Shown one piece after another: positions 10,366 through 22,924 of a DNA stretch of 64,000 nt (position 1 is its first letter; every line of letters begins with the position of its first letter). The translations under genes and the position numbers were made by a program. The notes under the pieces are model-generated. The model was not told the origin of the DNA. It worked only from the letters and a program-made list of their open reading frames with translations, and searched no databases. Source of the stretch: Hemileia vastatrix (Eukaryota > Basidiomycota > Pucciniomycetes > Pucciniales > Zaghouaniaceae). The stretch lies in contig JASXTE010000017.1 in assembly GCA_030280995.1 (NCBI GenBank), positions 25,432,498 through 25,496,497 of the forward strand, in the 5' to 3' direction.

Positions 10366-11439
10366 TGTGGTCTTCCAACATTGGCAGGGGCCTTTGTTGT
10401 GTGATTAGGCGCTGTTTGTGCATGTCTTAATTGACATCTGTTAAGGAATTTGGTATTTTTCTGGTTTTATTCCGTGGATATTGGGTCTGCGGGTATGTGG
10501 GTACTATTATTGGATAGCCCTGGTTTTTCTCTATATTTTATGTCTTGTAGACATTTTTCATATTCTGAGTTTAAAGGGGTCATTTCCTCATTTTTCATTT
10601 ATAAATGATTGCTGTTTAATTTTGTTTTTTGTGTTTTATGGGCTAACCTTAAGTCTTAGGGTTAAGTGCTTAGTACCATTGGATAGAGCTAATTTTTCTC
10701 TATATTTCATGTCACAATGTTGTTATAGTGAAATTCCGTGTTTTAAAGGTTTTAGTAGTTGTAGCTAATTTTTCTAAGTAGATTAGTGGTTTTTATTGGT
10801 TTTCTGGCTTCAGGGAGGCCGGGCCGCTTCAGGCGGCATCTCCGATGTCATTTTAGGAGGTTGGGGAGGGCTCCAGGAGGGTTTTTTATGCAATTTGGCA
10901 GGTACAGGCGCCAGATTGGTGGGTGCGCATGGGCTCTTAGTTAGTGGTCTGTGCGTACATAGTGAATAAGACAGTTTGGGGCAACCTTAATCATCATACA
11001 ACCATCCGGAGGTGATCTCATTGTTCCTCACTCAGTTTTCACTGTTTTCTGGCCACAATTGGCTGTGTTTGTTGCAAGTAAGTTCTTCATTTTACTTAAC
11101 TTTAGCAACTGTTTTCTCTGTTATAGTCTTGCAAGCTATAGCAAGTATTATTGCTGTCTCTGGTGTGGATTTGCAGCCTACATCAAGTATCTTTGCTGTC
11201 TCTGGTGTGGACTTTGTTCTACATTTCAGTTCTTTGGTGTGGTAGTCTCTCTGGGGACTACTTTATTGGCTCATCAAGCAGTCAAGTGTGTTAAACAGGA
11301 ACTTTAGCAAAACAGGAACCAACTTACTTTAGCAAGTAAATCTCACTCTATTTTTCTAAAGGGACAGGGGATTTTCTCTCTGGGTTTTCTCCAACTCCCT
11401 TGGTCAAGGCCTATAGCTAGTACTATAGGATTCTCTACA
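10366..11439 (+). repeat. A1 3' LTR, 1074 bp
   Basis: It starts TGTGGTCTTCCAACATTGGC and ends TTCTCTACA. The same sequence, inverted and interrupted by element C, forms the A3 5' LTR (27975-28942 plus 37613-37751). It is followed without a gap by inverted A3 integrase. Repeated phrases inside (TTGCTGTCTCTGGTGTGGA twice, near 11152 and 11188) show internal duplication. I recognise no clear TATA box. Confidence 0.85.
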
Positions 11440-14238
11440 CCGGTAGAACAGCTTTCTGCCCAAAAATTAGTCCATAAGGGAAATAGCCAGTTTTCCTTTT
11501 CAAAGTGAAACTATCAACAAATAACACCAAGGGTAAATAAAGCCTCCATTTTTCAGCACTATCTCCACACATTTTCACCAAAGCATTTTCGATAACTTGA
11601 TGACCTCTTTCAACCATGCCTTCAGCTTCAGGATAATAAGGTGTAGCTACTCTGACTTTAGAACCAATACATGCCACAGATTCTTTTAATTTAGCTCCAA
11701 ACTCTGGCCCGCCATCAACAGTCACCAACTTAATCAATCCATACCAAAATACCCATTCCGTCTTCAAAAATTCTGAAACATTTTTGGCAGTCAAATTTAC
11801 CAGAGGCACTGCCTCAACCCAACCAGACAAATCATCCCTAGAAACAATCAAGTATTTATACCTGCCCTCTTTGATATGGACAGAATCCAAACTGAATCTT
11901 CCAAACACAGTTGTTTCACCAGTAGCGGGGCCACCCTCTTTAGGTTTCAAGTGACTTCTTCTTTGACATTCTTTACAAGATTGAACACAACCCTGTGCAT
12001 CCAACTTCATACCTGGCCACCAAAATCTATCTGATACTCTTCTATAAGTCTCCTCAAAGACTCTATGACCAAGGTCTTCATGCAAATACTTCAAACCCAA
12101 TTCTTGACCCTTCTTCTGAGTCACCACCACTTGAGCATTTGGATGTCTTCTCCTTATCAACCTCCTTCCTGAAAAATTAAAGCCACGACTCTTCTTCCTG
12201 ATTGCCACCCAAGTATCATCATCACAAGTTTCTGGGCTCTAAAAGGTTAAAAGATATTCAACCATAATAATATAAAACCCAATCTGACCCCAGGTCTCAT
12301 CTTCAAAATCCAACAAAACAATATCCAAGGGTATAACCCTGTCATAAAAATCTCCAGTGTACACATGAGCAACACAGCCGGCCCATACAGGACACCAATC
12401 CCTAAACTTCGGCACCTTCTTTTTCTTCCACTGCATCTTAAGAGAATCCAGTTCACCAACCAAAACACCATTCTCCAATTTTGAGCCATCCCAAACAACA
12501 TCCCCATATTCATCAACAAAAACATGCTGATCACCAGAATCAAGATCATAAACATCCAGTTTAACCTCTGGTGGAGGCGAGAACAATCATCCAGTTTGGC
12601 CTCTTGGGGGGGAAAGAAAAATCTTCAGCGCCCTTTGCACAGGCCCTAACCAGTGGAACATCTTCATCAAATTCTTCAGAATCAGAATCATCATCTGTGG
12701 GTGGTCTTCTTCATAATCCATCTGGCATCCCAAAAGTCTTACCAGGCTTCTGCACCAGGTCAAAAAAAATGTTGAATAAATGCCACCCACCTAGTCATTG
12801 GAGCATTTGGAAGACTAGGTGTGTTGACCATTTGAACCAAAGATTTAGCATCCACTTGCAGCTCAAAATGCTGCCCCCATAAAAGGGTTTGTAGCTTCTT
12901 CAAAATTTTTGCTACACCACACAATTCCATCTTTGGCTTAGAATACCTGGATTCCACCTCATTAAGAACTACAGACTCTTACCTTAATGGCCTGTTCTTC
13001 CAAGCTTTATCTTCCTGAGACCAAACAGCACCAGAATAAATATAACTTCAGTCCATGGCCAGATAAATATTTCCAGCTTCCCTTCCATAATCCAACTTGT
13101 GAAGAATAGTATCTTCACCTACCACCTTCTTCAATATTTGAAAAGCCTCTTCACAGTCTTCAGTAAATTTCCACTCCCCATCTTTCCTGGTCAATCTTCT
13201 TAAGGGTGAAGCCAACAAAGAAAAATCTTTAATAAAAATCCTGATGTACACTCAAACTCCCAAAAATCCCCAAACTTCAGTAGTATTTTTGGGCCTTGGC
13301 CATGACTGAATTTTATTAACTTTCTTCTTTGCCATAATCCTTAGCTCCTTACGTAAGAAATGACCCAGCATTTTCAGAGCAGGAACACAACAACAGAAAT
13401 TTGACCCAGAAATGGTCAAACCAGCCTCTTCAATACTAAACAATATTCTCTCTAGAGTAATTGCATATTCCCAAAAAAATCTCCTTACTCCTGGATTCTT
13501 TTTCAGCACTTTATTTCCATAATCAGTGGAGGGTCCTTTAATTCCACCTTCATCAATAAAAATACCAGCATGAGTCGGAAACTCATGCTGTAAAATCCAA
13601 GCCATTTGAGCTTGATATACTGCTACTGAATTAGTTTCTCTTTGAGGCAACCTAGTGAGCTGAAATCTTCCTCGAGGATTCTCAAACATTGTGAGTGGCC
13701 TTGAATCAGTGTGAAGTTCTTTAATTAAAACATCCAATAATATCTATGAAACCATAACATACCCTTCCAGAAAAAGCTTCCACAAAGTCCACCGCACTTG
13801 GTGGCATCCCCATATCCTTGATAGTGACTCTATTCAAGGCCCTAAGATCATGCACCACCCACAATTTTCCATTCTCTTTCTTAACACAGAAAAATGGACT
13901 TGAGTAACAAGAAGTTGATTGGTCATACAATCCTGTCCTGACTTTTTCCCTAACAATCTCCACAAAATCATCCCTAATAGCAGCTGGAATCGGAATAGGT
14001 TTGATTTGCCAAGGTTCATCACAAACCACAAGAATCAAGTAAGGTTCCCCATAAGAGTGTTTCAACTCACCCCTTTCATCTTCAAAAAATTCCACCGCTT
14101 TCTCCCTGAGCACAATAAAGTGCAACAAAAAATTCTTTTCCTCATCAGACAACAACCCATCAGGACCAAAATTAACAACTTACAACCTTTCCAAAGTCAC
14201 CTGAGCGGTTCCCACAAAATCAGGAGGATTAATCACCG
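11440..14238 (-). pseudogene. A3 pol remnant: RT, RNase H, integrase
   Basis: Read on the minus strand from 14238, the order is RT (14155-13260), RNase H (about 13090-12720), acidic linker (12600-12480) and integrase (12208-11440). The sequence is split by several stops and frameshifts (for example near 13735, 13251, 12960, 12590 and 12240). The RT catalytic loop reads F-I-D-E-G-G (Glu codon 13551-13549), so the second catalytic Asp is lost. The integrase keeps an HHCC finger (HEDLGH and CKEC) and D, D, E in SLDSVHI, VDGGPEF and AEGMVERGH. The integrase C-terminus is cut off by A1. Two degenerate TAAACT hairpins lie in the linker near 12565 and 12595. Confidence 0.88.
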
Positions 14239-15501
14239 GGAGCTAGTGCAGCAGGAAATATTAAAATATAATATGTATTTGCGTGTTTCAAGGAACAAAG
14301 GAAATGGAAGCGCAGAAAAAATTGAGGGTATGTGCGCTCGGATTTTGTAGCGAAATGTGCCGCACAATGGGGAATTGTGTGTTATTGATTTAGGACCATA
14401 AAGCGCTAAACAATATGGATTTGGGCTTTCCAAAAGGTATGTGTTATGCATTAAGAAGAAAGTCATGGATTAAGGACGACTCAAGTGCATGGTATGCTGT
14501 ACCGCGGCCAGTTGGGAAACTTACCGAGACAAGTAATAAAGAAGGCTAACTAGTAAAGCGAGCTGTCAGAACTACGAACCTAGTATTAAAGCAAAGAGAG
14601 TGGGGACTCAATCGCAAAACTACCCGAGAGTTAAGGCAACTAGACGCAGTGTGAGGATAAGTCAAACCTGGAACTAGCGCTGAAACAAAACAAGGTATAG
14701 TTAAAAGCGCATATGTGGAGAATCAGTGAAACAAGTTAATACTAGTGTTGGTAATTATAGGGTCTGATTTAGGCGCTGTAGTTGTTGCAAGCAGTGTAAC
14801 TAGCATACTAATAAATTAGTTATTGTTTTACTAATGTGGCGCTAGAGTCAGAGCTGGAGATCCATTAGGGAACTGTGTCTTGAGCGCCGGAAGAATATAA
14901 AAGGAGGACTATTAGATAGGGACAAGTAGAGAACTGGTTGATCTATCTATTTAGTTAATAAAATAAGAAAAATTGCATTAGTTGTCATTTTAAAAAGCAG
15001 ATCATAAAGAAAATCAATATAGAGATATACGTGTAGCTATAGTCATAGTACCCAGTATAAGATATTAGATCATTTGTGATTAATTGTTGAGAGAATATTA
15101 AAAGGTATTTTCTGAGTCTTTAGAGTTTGTGCCTCTGTGTGTGTATTTCCTATAGTATAGTGAAAGAGCGCAACATAGAGAGAATATATAGATTCAGTGG
15201 GATTAACTATTATTAGAGATATTTTATTACTATAATAAGGCAAATTCAAAGAGAGCGCTTCAAGAGGGAGTAGCTGTGGATAATAGCACTTGTTAAGAAT
15301 AGAAATATCCGGATAGTAGTGCTTGTTTCCTTATCTTTAACTCATCTCAACTTATAAACTTTCTAGTCAAATATTAGTGTTACACATTATTACACTGTCT
15401 TTAAAAAATAAGAGTGGCAGGCGCTTCTTTTTATAAATTAAAAAGGATAACCAACCCATCTCGCATTGTGTCTACTGCTTAGAACTTTTGAACTGTCTAC
15501 A
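14239..15501 (+). repeat. B 5' LTR, first about 60-90 bp missing
   Basis: It matches the 3' LTR from GGGAGCTAG onward and ends TGTCTACA. The 3' LTR has an extra start (TGTGGTACGC...) that is absent here, so the left junction is a deletion. This copy holds about 66 bp (14779-14844) that the 3' LTR lacks. A TATA box (TATAAAA, 14896-14902) followed by GGAGGACT is the likely promoter. Confidence 0.88.
14896..14902 (+). promoter_or_regulatory. TATA box of B 5' LTR
   Basis: TATAAAA in an otherwise mixed sequence, conserved in the 3' LTR (25277-25283) and, less perfectly, in solo LTR D on the minus strand. Transcription should start some 30 bp downstream and cross gag. Confidence 0.6.
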
Positions 15502-15748
15502 ATTAGTGTCCCAACAGTAGCATAATTGTAACTAGTGTTTTTGATTAAATTGTTTTTTTTTTAGGGTTTTGTCAAGAGGACGTAATCAAGCCAGCGCTTC
15601 AGCGGAAGAGTCGTAGGATCTACAACAAGTGGATCAATAGCTGTTATCAGAGGATAGTGTAGGGCTGTATCTTGAAAACAGTCAGGTTTAATTAACGAAG
15701 AGTGTGTTTTTTCCTTTGTGATCTTTGCTTGGATTTGATATTTCGGGA
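15502..15748 (+). other. B leader between LTR and gag
   Basis: About 250 bp, AT-rich, with a poly-T run near 15555. The primer-binding site should lie just after 15501 (ATTAGTGTCCC...), but I cannot match it to a tRNA end. I see no other feature. Confidence 0.5.
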
Positions 15749-18028
15749 ATGGATCCTACTGCGACTACATCTAGGGGATGTCAAGAGAGGGTTAAATAGC
15801 CCAATTCTTTGACATCGTTTCCAAAAACTGTAACCACGATTATTAGGTGTAAAGAAGAAAGCTTGCGCTTTGCGGGAATTAATGCCAAAAAGTTTTTACG
15901 CAGGTTTGAACAAGCAGTGGAAGTCCATGGAGCAACCAAATATGATATGGTACGACAAGTACTATTCTTTGTATCTGATGAGTGCAAAGACGATTTAGAG
16001 GATTTAAAAGGGCATGAGGAGCGAAATTGGTCAGCGCTAAAAGAACAAATGCTCAAGAGATGGCCAAAGGTTACCGAGGAAACTAGGTATACAATGAAGG
16101 ACCTGGATATTTTAGTAAATAGGGTCAAGGCTAGAGGAGGTGTTCGAGACCCCAAGGAATTTAAAAGTTTTAGGGAAGACTTTGATCAGATAGTAGAATA
16201 TTTAGTTAGTAACAAAGATTTTAGTGATGTTAATGCGTTGTTACCTTGGTTTTGCGAAGCGTTAGCGCCAGAAGTTGAAGACTGGGCAAAAAGGTGCTTA
16301 GATAATGAAGGAAAGTTGGTTAAAAGGAGGGACCGAAATTATAAGTACCCTGGATTAGAGGAAGTAGAAATGGAAGTGGAAGCTGAAATGAAGTTGTGTC
16401 GAGTTGAGCGACGTGCAGCAAGGGTGGCTATGGATAATGAGGATATGGGGGAAGATGCGCCAGGCATACGATCGCCTTCTCAGATCTCCTCTACTAAAGA
16501 TAAAATTCTCTCTAAAGATCCAGATTCAGTCATGGCAAGAATCGATGAGTTGGAGAAGAAGATAGTTGAAGCGGCAAAAGCGAAATAATCATTTAGGCCC
16601 AAGAGTTCTCCTCAAACTTTGTGTTTTTCCGCTATGGTGTGCTATTATTGTAATAAAGAAGGGCATACAAGGATGAGGTGTAATGCACTTCAAAAGGATA
16701 AAGAGGAAAAGGTAGTTTACGAGGATGGGACTACGCTTATGTTGGAAGATGGTACCAGGTTGATTAAAGACAAAGATCAAGGAATGTGAGCCATGGTCAT
16801 TGATCATATTAATAAAAGGTCTATGGAGAGCAGGTCAAGCAAGGGCAAAGAGCCAGAAAATAAGGAGAAAAGCAAGGATGCCAAGTCGGTTAATTTTGCA
16901 GTTACTTGCGCGGTGTTAGATTTTAAAGTAAAAGAAGGAGCGGTTGCAGCGCCACTTACCTCAGCACGACTGGAGATGTTCGCGGCAAAGCATAAGAAAA
17001 TGGCCCCACCTACAATTAATAGGCCAAGAAGGGCTGGTGCTAGGTATGTGAATCCAGAGTATATGGAGGAAGTAGGGTATAATACTAGAGAAAATACACC
17101 TGCACCTATTGAGGATGTTGAAATGGATGGTATGGACTCTGGAGGTTACGGCGTGGATCACCAGGAAATAGAACAGACGGCAATGTTGGAGGAACCAGTG
17201 GTAGTACAGCAAAGAGCGGTACCTGCTGAAGGAATGCCAGGAGCAAAGCATAATACTCCAAAGAACCCACCCGGAAGAGCGAAAACTGGTGCCAAGGCAA
17301 CTCAGCCTAAATGGAGAATGCAGCGCCCGGTTCATTCTGATTTTCCCAAAGCTACCGAGGATTTAGTTGCGGAATGTTTGAAGACTACAGTCTCTGTTCC
17401 ATTGGGGATGCTGACTGCAGTAGCACCAGAAGTAGCAAATGGAATCGTGGATAAGTGCAGAAAGCAAAGGATTGCTAATTGCACTGAGTTCGATATGGCG
17501 GAACACTCATTTCAGCCAGTTGTTGGATTACCTAGGGCGCCACATTACGCAGGACCCTTAGGGTATTTAACTATTATGGTAAATGGTAAGCAAATTAAAG
17601 TGTTAGTGGATACGGGTTCACAAATCAACGTGGTATCAGTGGATGACGCAGTGGAATTAGGTCTTCCTGTAAAAGACGGCGAAGGCACTGTTGCAGGAAT
17701 TGGGGGAGGTAGGTTAACTGTTATAGGTGTAGCAGAGTATGTATGCACTACAGTTGCGGGAGCAATGAGAGATATACATTTTTATGTTCCAATGGGTGTA
17801 GTTAAACCAGTTTTAGGCACACCATTTTTAATGGATTATTCGGCGACTATAGATTATTGTTTAAATAAGACTATATGAATCAGGATTATGGGTGATGACG
17901 GTGTTCCAGTAACAGCAGTCTTAGTAGCGCCCAAGGATGGTGGCTGGGAAACTAAGTACTCTGGAGCTGCGCGGTTAGAGAAAGAAAGAGAGTTTTATGA
18001 GGAAGTCTCAGATGAGGAGATAGGGTGA
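15749..18028 (+). pseudogene. B gag-protease, one frame with four stops
   Basis: The ATG at 15749 (MDPTATTSRG) opens a frame that runs to 18028 with stops at 15797 (TAG), 16586 (TAA), 16787 (TGA) and 17876 (TGA). The capsid-like part (about 15810-16350) contains KKFLRRFEQAVEVHGATKYD and matches the A3 gag start, which supports this ATG. The zinc knuckle C-Y-Y-C-N-K-E-G-H-T-R-M-R-C lies near 16640-16685. The retropepsin has VLVDTGSQINVVS at about 17600-17640 and GTPFLMDY near 17815-17840. The product would build the particle and mature the polyprotein. Pol starts at the end of this ORF in the -1 frame with a 4-nt overlap, which fits frameshift expression. Confidence 0.88.
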
Positions 18029-21000
18029 CCGCCAGGAAGGTGTCAACATTTTCATTAGGGACTGGCATTTTAGGTTTTACTATCTCCCAGGATGAGAAGA
18101 ACCCGGATAGTGACCAGTCAGTCAAACAAGGAGGGATACGTAAAGCGGTACTTCATAGGTGTCTTGGGGATACTACTGTAGAATGTATTATACCTAAGCT
18201 TTTTAATTTCTTTAATTATGGATATTGTTATACTTATATTAAAAAGAAAAGAGAAAAAAAGGATTTAGGTGTAACCCGTAGTTATATTAGAAAGGGTTTT
18301 ATTTTAATTAATGAAGGAAGCAGTAAGGACTGTTTTGCATCTAAGTATAAACCAGTGAATATAGCGATGCCTGCTTTGAATCCTCCTTTGCAGAGGCCGG
18401 CGCTATCTAGAAATCCTTTTGATACACCTTTAACAAAGTCTCCGCCTGATTTTGCGTTCACCAGTAAGATCACAATGGAAAGGCTTCAGATGGTAGATTT
18501 TGGACCAGAGGGCTGGTTATCGCAGGAAGAAAAGAAGTTATTATTACATGTTATGGTTCTTAGGGAAAAGGCTATTGCGTTTTCAGAAGAGGAAAGAGGT
18601 TTGTTAAAACACTCTTATGGTAAACCTTATATTGTTCCAGTTATACCTCATGCGCCGTGGCAAAAGAAGGCTTTTCCAATACCGGCGGCTATAAGAGAAG
18701 AGTATACGGAATTAATTAGGGGAAGGTTAAAGTCCGGCTTGTATGAACAGTCTATGTCTAGTTATTCAAGTCCAGTGTTTTGTGTGGTCAAACATAATGG
18801 TAAATTAAGGGTTGTTCATGATCTTAGGGAGATGAACAAGGTTACAGTAAAGGATGCAGGGATGCCACCAATGCCAAAAGAATTTGTGGAATCTTTTGCA
18901 GGGCATGCATGTTATGGATTAGGTGATATTATGTGAAGATACAATGAGCGCCAGTTGGACAAATTGTCCAGACCCATGACGACGTTTGAAACACCACTGG
19001 GGCGCTTTAGGTTGACAAGGTTACCGCAAGGCACAACAAATTTTGTGGCCGTATATCAAGCACAGATGATGTGGATATTGCAGGATGAAATCCCAGAACA
19101 TGTGGGAGTTTTCATTGATGATGGCGGTATAAAAGGACCAGCCAGTGATTATGAAGGGGAAGTGTTAAAAGAAAATCTGTATATTAGAAAGTTTATTTGG
19201 GAATATGCAATTACCCTGGAAAGAGTGCTATTTAGGATAGAGGAGGCAGGATTAACGATTTCTGGGTCTAAATTTGCCTGTTGTGTTCCAGCGCTAGATA
19301 TAGTGGGACATGTGGTATGTAAGAAAGGCAGAATCATCGCTGAAAAACAGGGGAATAAGGTACTTACACGGCCAAGACCAAGAAGTACTAAGGAAGTTAG
19401 AGGTTTTTTAGGCATTTATACATATGTAAGAATTTTTATTCAAGATTTTGCTTTGATGTCTTTGCCTTTACGGCGCTTAACAAGAAAGGATGTTGTATGG
19501 GATTGGACGGAGGAATGTGAGGAGTCATTCGAGTTATTAAAGAGGATTGTAGGAAAAGATATTCTTTTGAAGAAATTGGAGTATGGACCAGGTGCTGGAA
19601 AAATTACTCTAGCGGTGGATTCTAGTGTGTCCGCGGTGGGCGCAGTTTTGATGCAGGAGGACGAAGAAGGTAATGATAGAACTGTCCTTTACGAGTCCAA
19701 GACTTTTACCAAAGTGGAGTCTAGGTACTCCCAGTCCAAGCTGGAGTTATGTGGAGTAGCGAAGATCCTTAAAAAGCTACAATGGATGCTTTGGGGGCTG
19801 CATTTTGAGCTGCAGGTTGATGCGCTATCATTGGTGCAAATGATTAGTAGCCCGAGTTTACCAGATGCGCCCATGACGAGTTGGGTAGAGCAGATTAATT
19901 TGTTTTCTTTTGATTTAGTCCATAAGCCAGGGAAATCTTTCACTATGCCAGATGCGCTGTCGAGAAGACCGTTATGTGAAGAAGACTCGGAAGCCGAAGA
20001 ATTTGAAGAATATAAGAGATGGGTAAACGGGATAGATTATTGTTATACAAAATTTGGAAAGAACGTCCGCAACGACAATAAACTATCAAGCAAGAATGTC
20101 TGCAAAGACCATAAACTAGATGTTTGTAGCAAGGTTGAACTGCAACTGGATTTAGGGAGCACTGAAGCTAATGTAGCGACAAGGAGTGCGCAAGGCGAGG
20201 AAGTGGAGGAGTCAGAGGATGGAGATACTTCAAAGGGAAGTCAGGATAGTAGTACTCAACTCAAAGAGGGGGAGTATTTAGAAGACAAAGCATCTACAGA
20301 TGAGGGAGTAGGGTTGTTAAAGTTATATTTGGAAGGTAATAGTCGACCGGATTTTTACAATAAAAAGGTTTGGCGCAATATTAAAAGGCGCGCTAAAGGC
20401 TATTTTATTAAAAATGGGAAGTTATGGAAGAATCCAGCATTGTCTCCTCAGTTAGTTATTCAAACTAGGGAAGGGAAGGAGAAGATACTCAGGGAGTTAC
20501 ACGAGAATTCAGGACATAGAGGTCAAGATGAGACTCATCACAGAGTTAGGGAAAGATTCTGGTCGCCCAACATGAAAAATGAAGTAAGAGATTGGGTTAA
20601 ATCTTGTCCTGAATGCCAGCGCAGAAGTTACAGAAAGCCAAAAGAAAAAGGGAGAGCGACGGGCGAGGATACTGTTTTTGGTAGGGTCAGTTTAGATGCA
20701 GTCCATATAAAAGAAGGACACTTTAAATACCTGGTAGTAGCCAGTGATGATCTATCAGGATGGGTTGAAGCAGCGCCGTTGATAAAACTCAAGGCAAGTA
20801 ATGTGGCCGAGTTTTTGAAGAAAGAATGGATTTATATGTGTGGGGTAATGAAGATGGTAACTGTAGATGGTGGCGCTGAATTTGCGGGAGAATTCCAAGA
20901 AGTAGTAAAAGGTATTGGCGCAAAGTTACGAGTTGCAACACCATATTATCCTGAAGGAGAGGGAATGGTAGAAAGAGGGCATCAAGTTATAAAAGATGCA

Positions 21001-21591
21001 CTAGTTAAGTTATGTGGAGATAATAAGGTGAAGTGGAAGAACTACTTGCCATTAGTTTTGTTTGCGGACAGGATTTCAGTTAAAAGGACCACAGGGTTTT
21101 CGCCGTTCGAGCTTATGTTTGGTCAAAGGGCGGTATTACCTATTGATCTGGAGGCTGGATCTTTCCTAGGATGTGATTGGGATCAAGTGCGCTCAACCAA
21201 AGATTTAATTCTAGCAAGGGTAGCGCAACTTGAAAGAAAAGACGAGTTTGTGGAGAAAGCGTATGAAAGAATGATGCAGATCCGGGACAAGTCAGTTAAA
21301 TATTGGGATGAGCGCTTAGAGCATAGGTTAAGAAAGCCATTGAACCCAGGAGATTTGGTTTTGGTTTATAATAGAAGTTTAGAAAGCCAATGGGGGAAGA
21401 TGTTTTCTGACAGATGGAATGGTCCTTATAGGATATGAAAGCAGATAACTGGAGGGTATTACTTACTGGAGGAATTAGATGGTACTGAGTGGAAGCGGCA
21501 TGTGGCTGCAGACCAGATCAAAAGATTCTACCCACGGGGTGTTCCAGTGATACAAGATAGCCTCCGGAATGAGGATAAACTACCAGAATAA
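18025..21591 (+). pseudogene. B pol: reverse transcriptase, RNase H, integrase
   Basis: One frame runs from 18025 to TAA at 21589-21591, with TGA stops at 18934-18936 (inside the RT phrase GDIM-stop-RYNER, where a Gly is expected) and 21436-21438. RT spans about 18650-19340 and keeps an intact F-I-D-D-G-G loop near 19110-19130. RNase H starts near 19610 (LAVDSS). The integrase has HENSGH and C-P-E-C (20500-20630) and the triad in SLDAVHI, VDGGAEF and GEGMVERGH (20690-20985). A C-terminal DNA-binding region follows, with YNRSLESQWGKMFSDRWNGPY. The last residues (SLRNEDKLPE) are encoded by a TAAACT hairpin at 21561. It has no chromodomain. Apart from the two stops it is the best kept pol of this family in the window. 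Confidence 0.92.
20064..20117 (+). repeat. Two TAAACT-tail hairpins in the B pol linker
   Basis: CGTC-loop-GACA (20064-20077) and TGTC-loop-GACC (20097-20110), each followed by ATAAACT. Only three of the four stem pairs form. They sit in the RNase H-integrase linker, the same place as the A1 pair at 4245 and 4281. Confidence 0.55.
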
Positions 21592-21616
21592 TACCTCCAG
21601 GAAGAGGATTAAACTA
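21561..21616 (+). repeat. Two TAAACT-tail hairpins at the end of B pol
   Basis: CCTC/GAGG stems at 21561-21574 and 21594-21607 with tails ATAAACT and ATTAAACT. The first is in frame as the last pol residues and the second follows the stop. A1 has the equivalent at 5838, also just after the pol stop. Confidence 0.65.
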
Positions 21617-22149
21617 ACAAGTTATGTTAAGTTTTGTTTTTTTTCTAAGAGGACTCACAGGAGGCTTTTGACACAGTTGTGACGGATAGAGGGCACTAAC
21701 TGGAAGTTAGGCGGACTATTTCAGAACAGGAAACTGGCACAAGCGCTTAGATGAGGGTGCAGAAGAAAATGAAATCTTATATTTTCATCGTTCGAGGGGA
21801 CATGACAAAATAGGTAATTGGATTAAAGGAGATGTGTATCATGTAAACGCAAAAGACACTGGGGATTTAGCTAATGGGTTAACTAACTAGGAGTGGAATA
21901 GCAATTTATAGATGAGGCGCTCTAAAGTTCAATTCTTATATTACGTAGTATATCGCTGTATCGCAGTAAAGGCCGTAAAGTTTTACGATATGAAGGTTTA
22001 TTAATGATTTTTTTGGGTTTACAGTCTTTTAAAGAAAGTAGAGGGAGCAAAGTTAGGCGCTCTAAAAGTATGGAAGACAGGTGTAACAAAATAGCGCCAT
22101 GTCTAAAAAGATTATTTGAAGGCATAGCATGAAAAATATATGAAGACTA
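21617..22149. other. B region between pol and antisense genes
   Basis: About 530 bp with no frame I trust. It is rich in GCGC like the rest of B. I see no recognisable motif. Confidence 0.5.
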
Positions 22150-22924
22150 TTTACAGGAAGGATGGACAGAGGAGACTCATAAGGAGAAGCGCTAGTGGTG
22201 TATTCAGTATCAGGATGAAAGCTAATAGGATATCCTTTCCAGTCTTCAGGCATGACAAAGTGACGGGGATTGGCAGGGAATCCAAGAATAGTCATTGATC
22301 TGATTTCGTTCATTAGTTGACCTATCATTTCTATATGAGTATAGCGAGCTTCAAGTTCAGTGTCAGAAAAAGCTGGTGCGTTATTTTAGGATATTGAAAT
22401 AGCATCATATATAAGACGAAGTCTGGAAAACATTCGCATGGAATGGACAAAAGGTAAAGGAATGGGAACCCATCCCAAGGAGATGGATTCATTGAAACCT
22501 GACAGGAAGTTATAACAGTAACCGCGTCAGGAGCAGCTGTAGGGGAGTCTGAGCACATGGAAGCACTGGAACTCGGAGGGGGAGAAAGTTTAGCGCTAGG
22601 CTGTATGGATATTTTGCGCCTGGGAAAACTAGGAAGTGATGGTGACTCATAAGGAACATTATTATTATTAGTGGAAATAGCGGGACTAGTGGTGGTAATT
22701 ATGGGAGCGCTACTAATAGAGCTAGGTGGAAAGCGAATATAACCAGTAGGCTAAAGAGTATTCTGGTTAAGGGAGGTATTGCAAGTTTTGTGGTATCTAA
22801 AGCAATTATCACAGGCAGGTCTAAAAGAGGCATAACCCCGAGGTCTAGAAAATGTACAGTTAAAGTTACGGCATTTGCAAAATGAGCAAGCTTGATCTCT
22901 GGGAACTGTGCGATATTGAGTCAT
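22150..22924 (-). pseudogene. Antisense Cys-rich (Zn2Cys6-like) gene 2 of B
   Basis: The ATG at 22924 opens MTQYRTVPRDQACSFC. It encodes C-S-F-C-x6-C, a 14-residue spacer and C-D-N-C-x6-C, then a TAG at 22753-22751. The same frame continues Ser/Pro/Asn-rich to about 22480 (MNPSPWDGFPF). A further segment in another frame (about 22370-22190, ARYTHIEMIGQLMNEIRSM, then FVMPEDWKGYPISFHPD) ends at a GTAAAT donor-like site. An intron ending CAG before 22370 would join them. It is the counterpart of the A1 gene at 8920-7066: same orientation, same rank between pol and LTR, same Cys spacing. Role unknown; zinc binding is inferred. Confidence 0.65.

Larger units (their letters stand above)
1..11439 (+). 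mobile_element. Ty3/Gypsy-like LTR retrotransposon A1, 5' end outside the window
   Basis: Reading rightward the element shows gag C-terminus, zinc knuckle, aspartic protease, reverse transcriptase, RNase H, integrase, a 4.5-kb 3' region with repeats and two antisense genes, a purine-rich tract (10354-10365) and a 3' LTR (10366-11439). The LTR is followed at once by the truncated, inverted integrase of A3, so A1 inserted into A3; the expected target duplication on the right is CCGGT (11440-11444), but its left partner is off the window. The gag, protease and pol products are close to those of A3 and more distant from B. Every coding block carries nonsense codons, so the copy is dead. Confidence 0.88.

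Noticed and set aside
15502..15520. Primer-binding site of B
   Set aside because: The sequence after the LTR does not start TGG and matches no tRNA 3' end that I can name.
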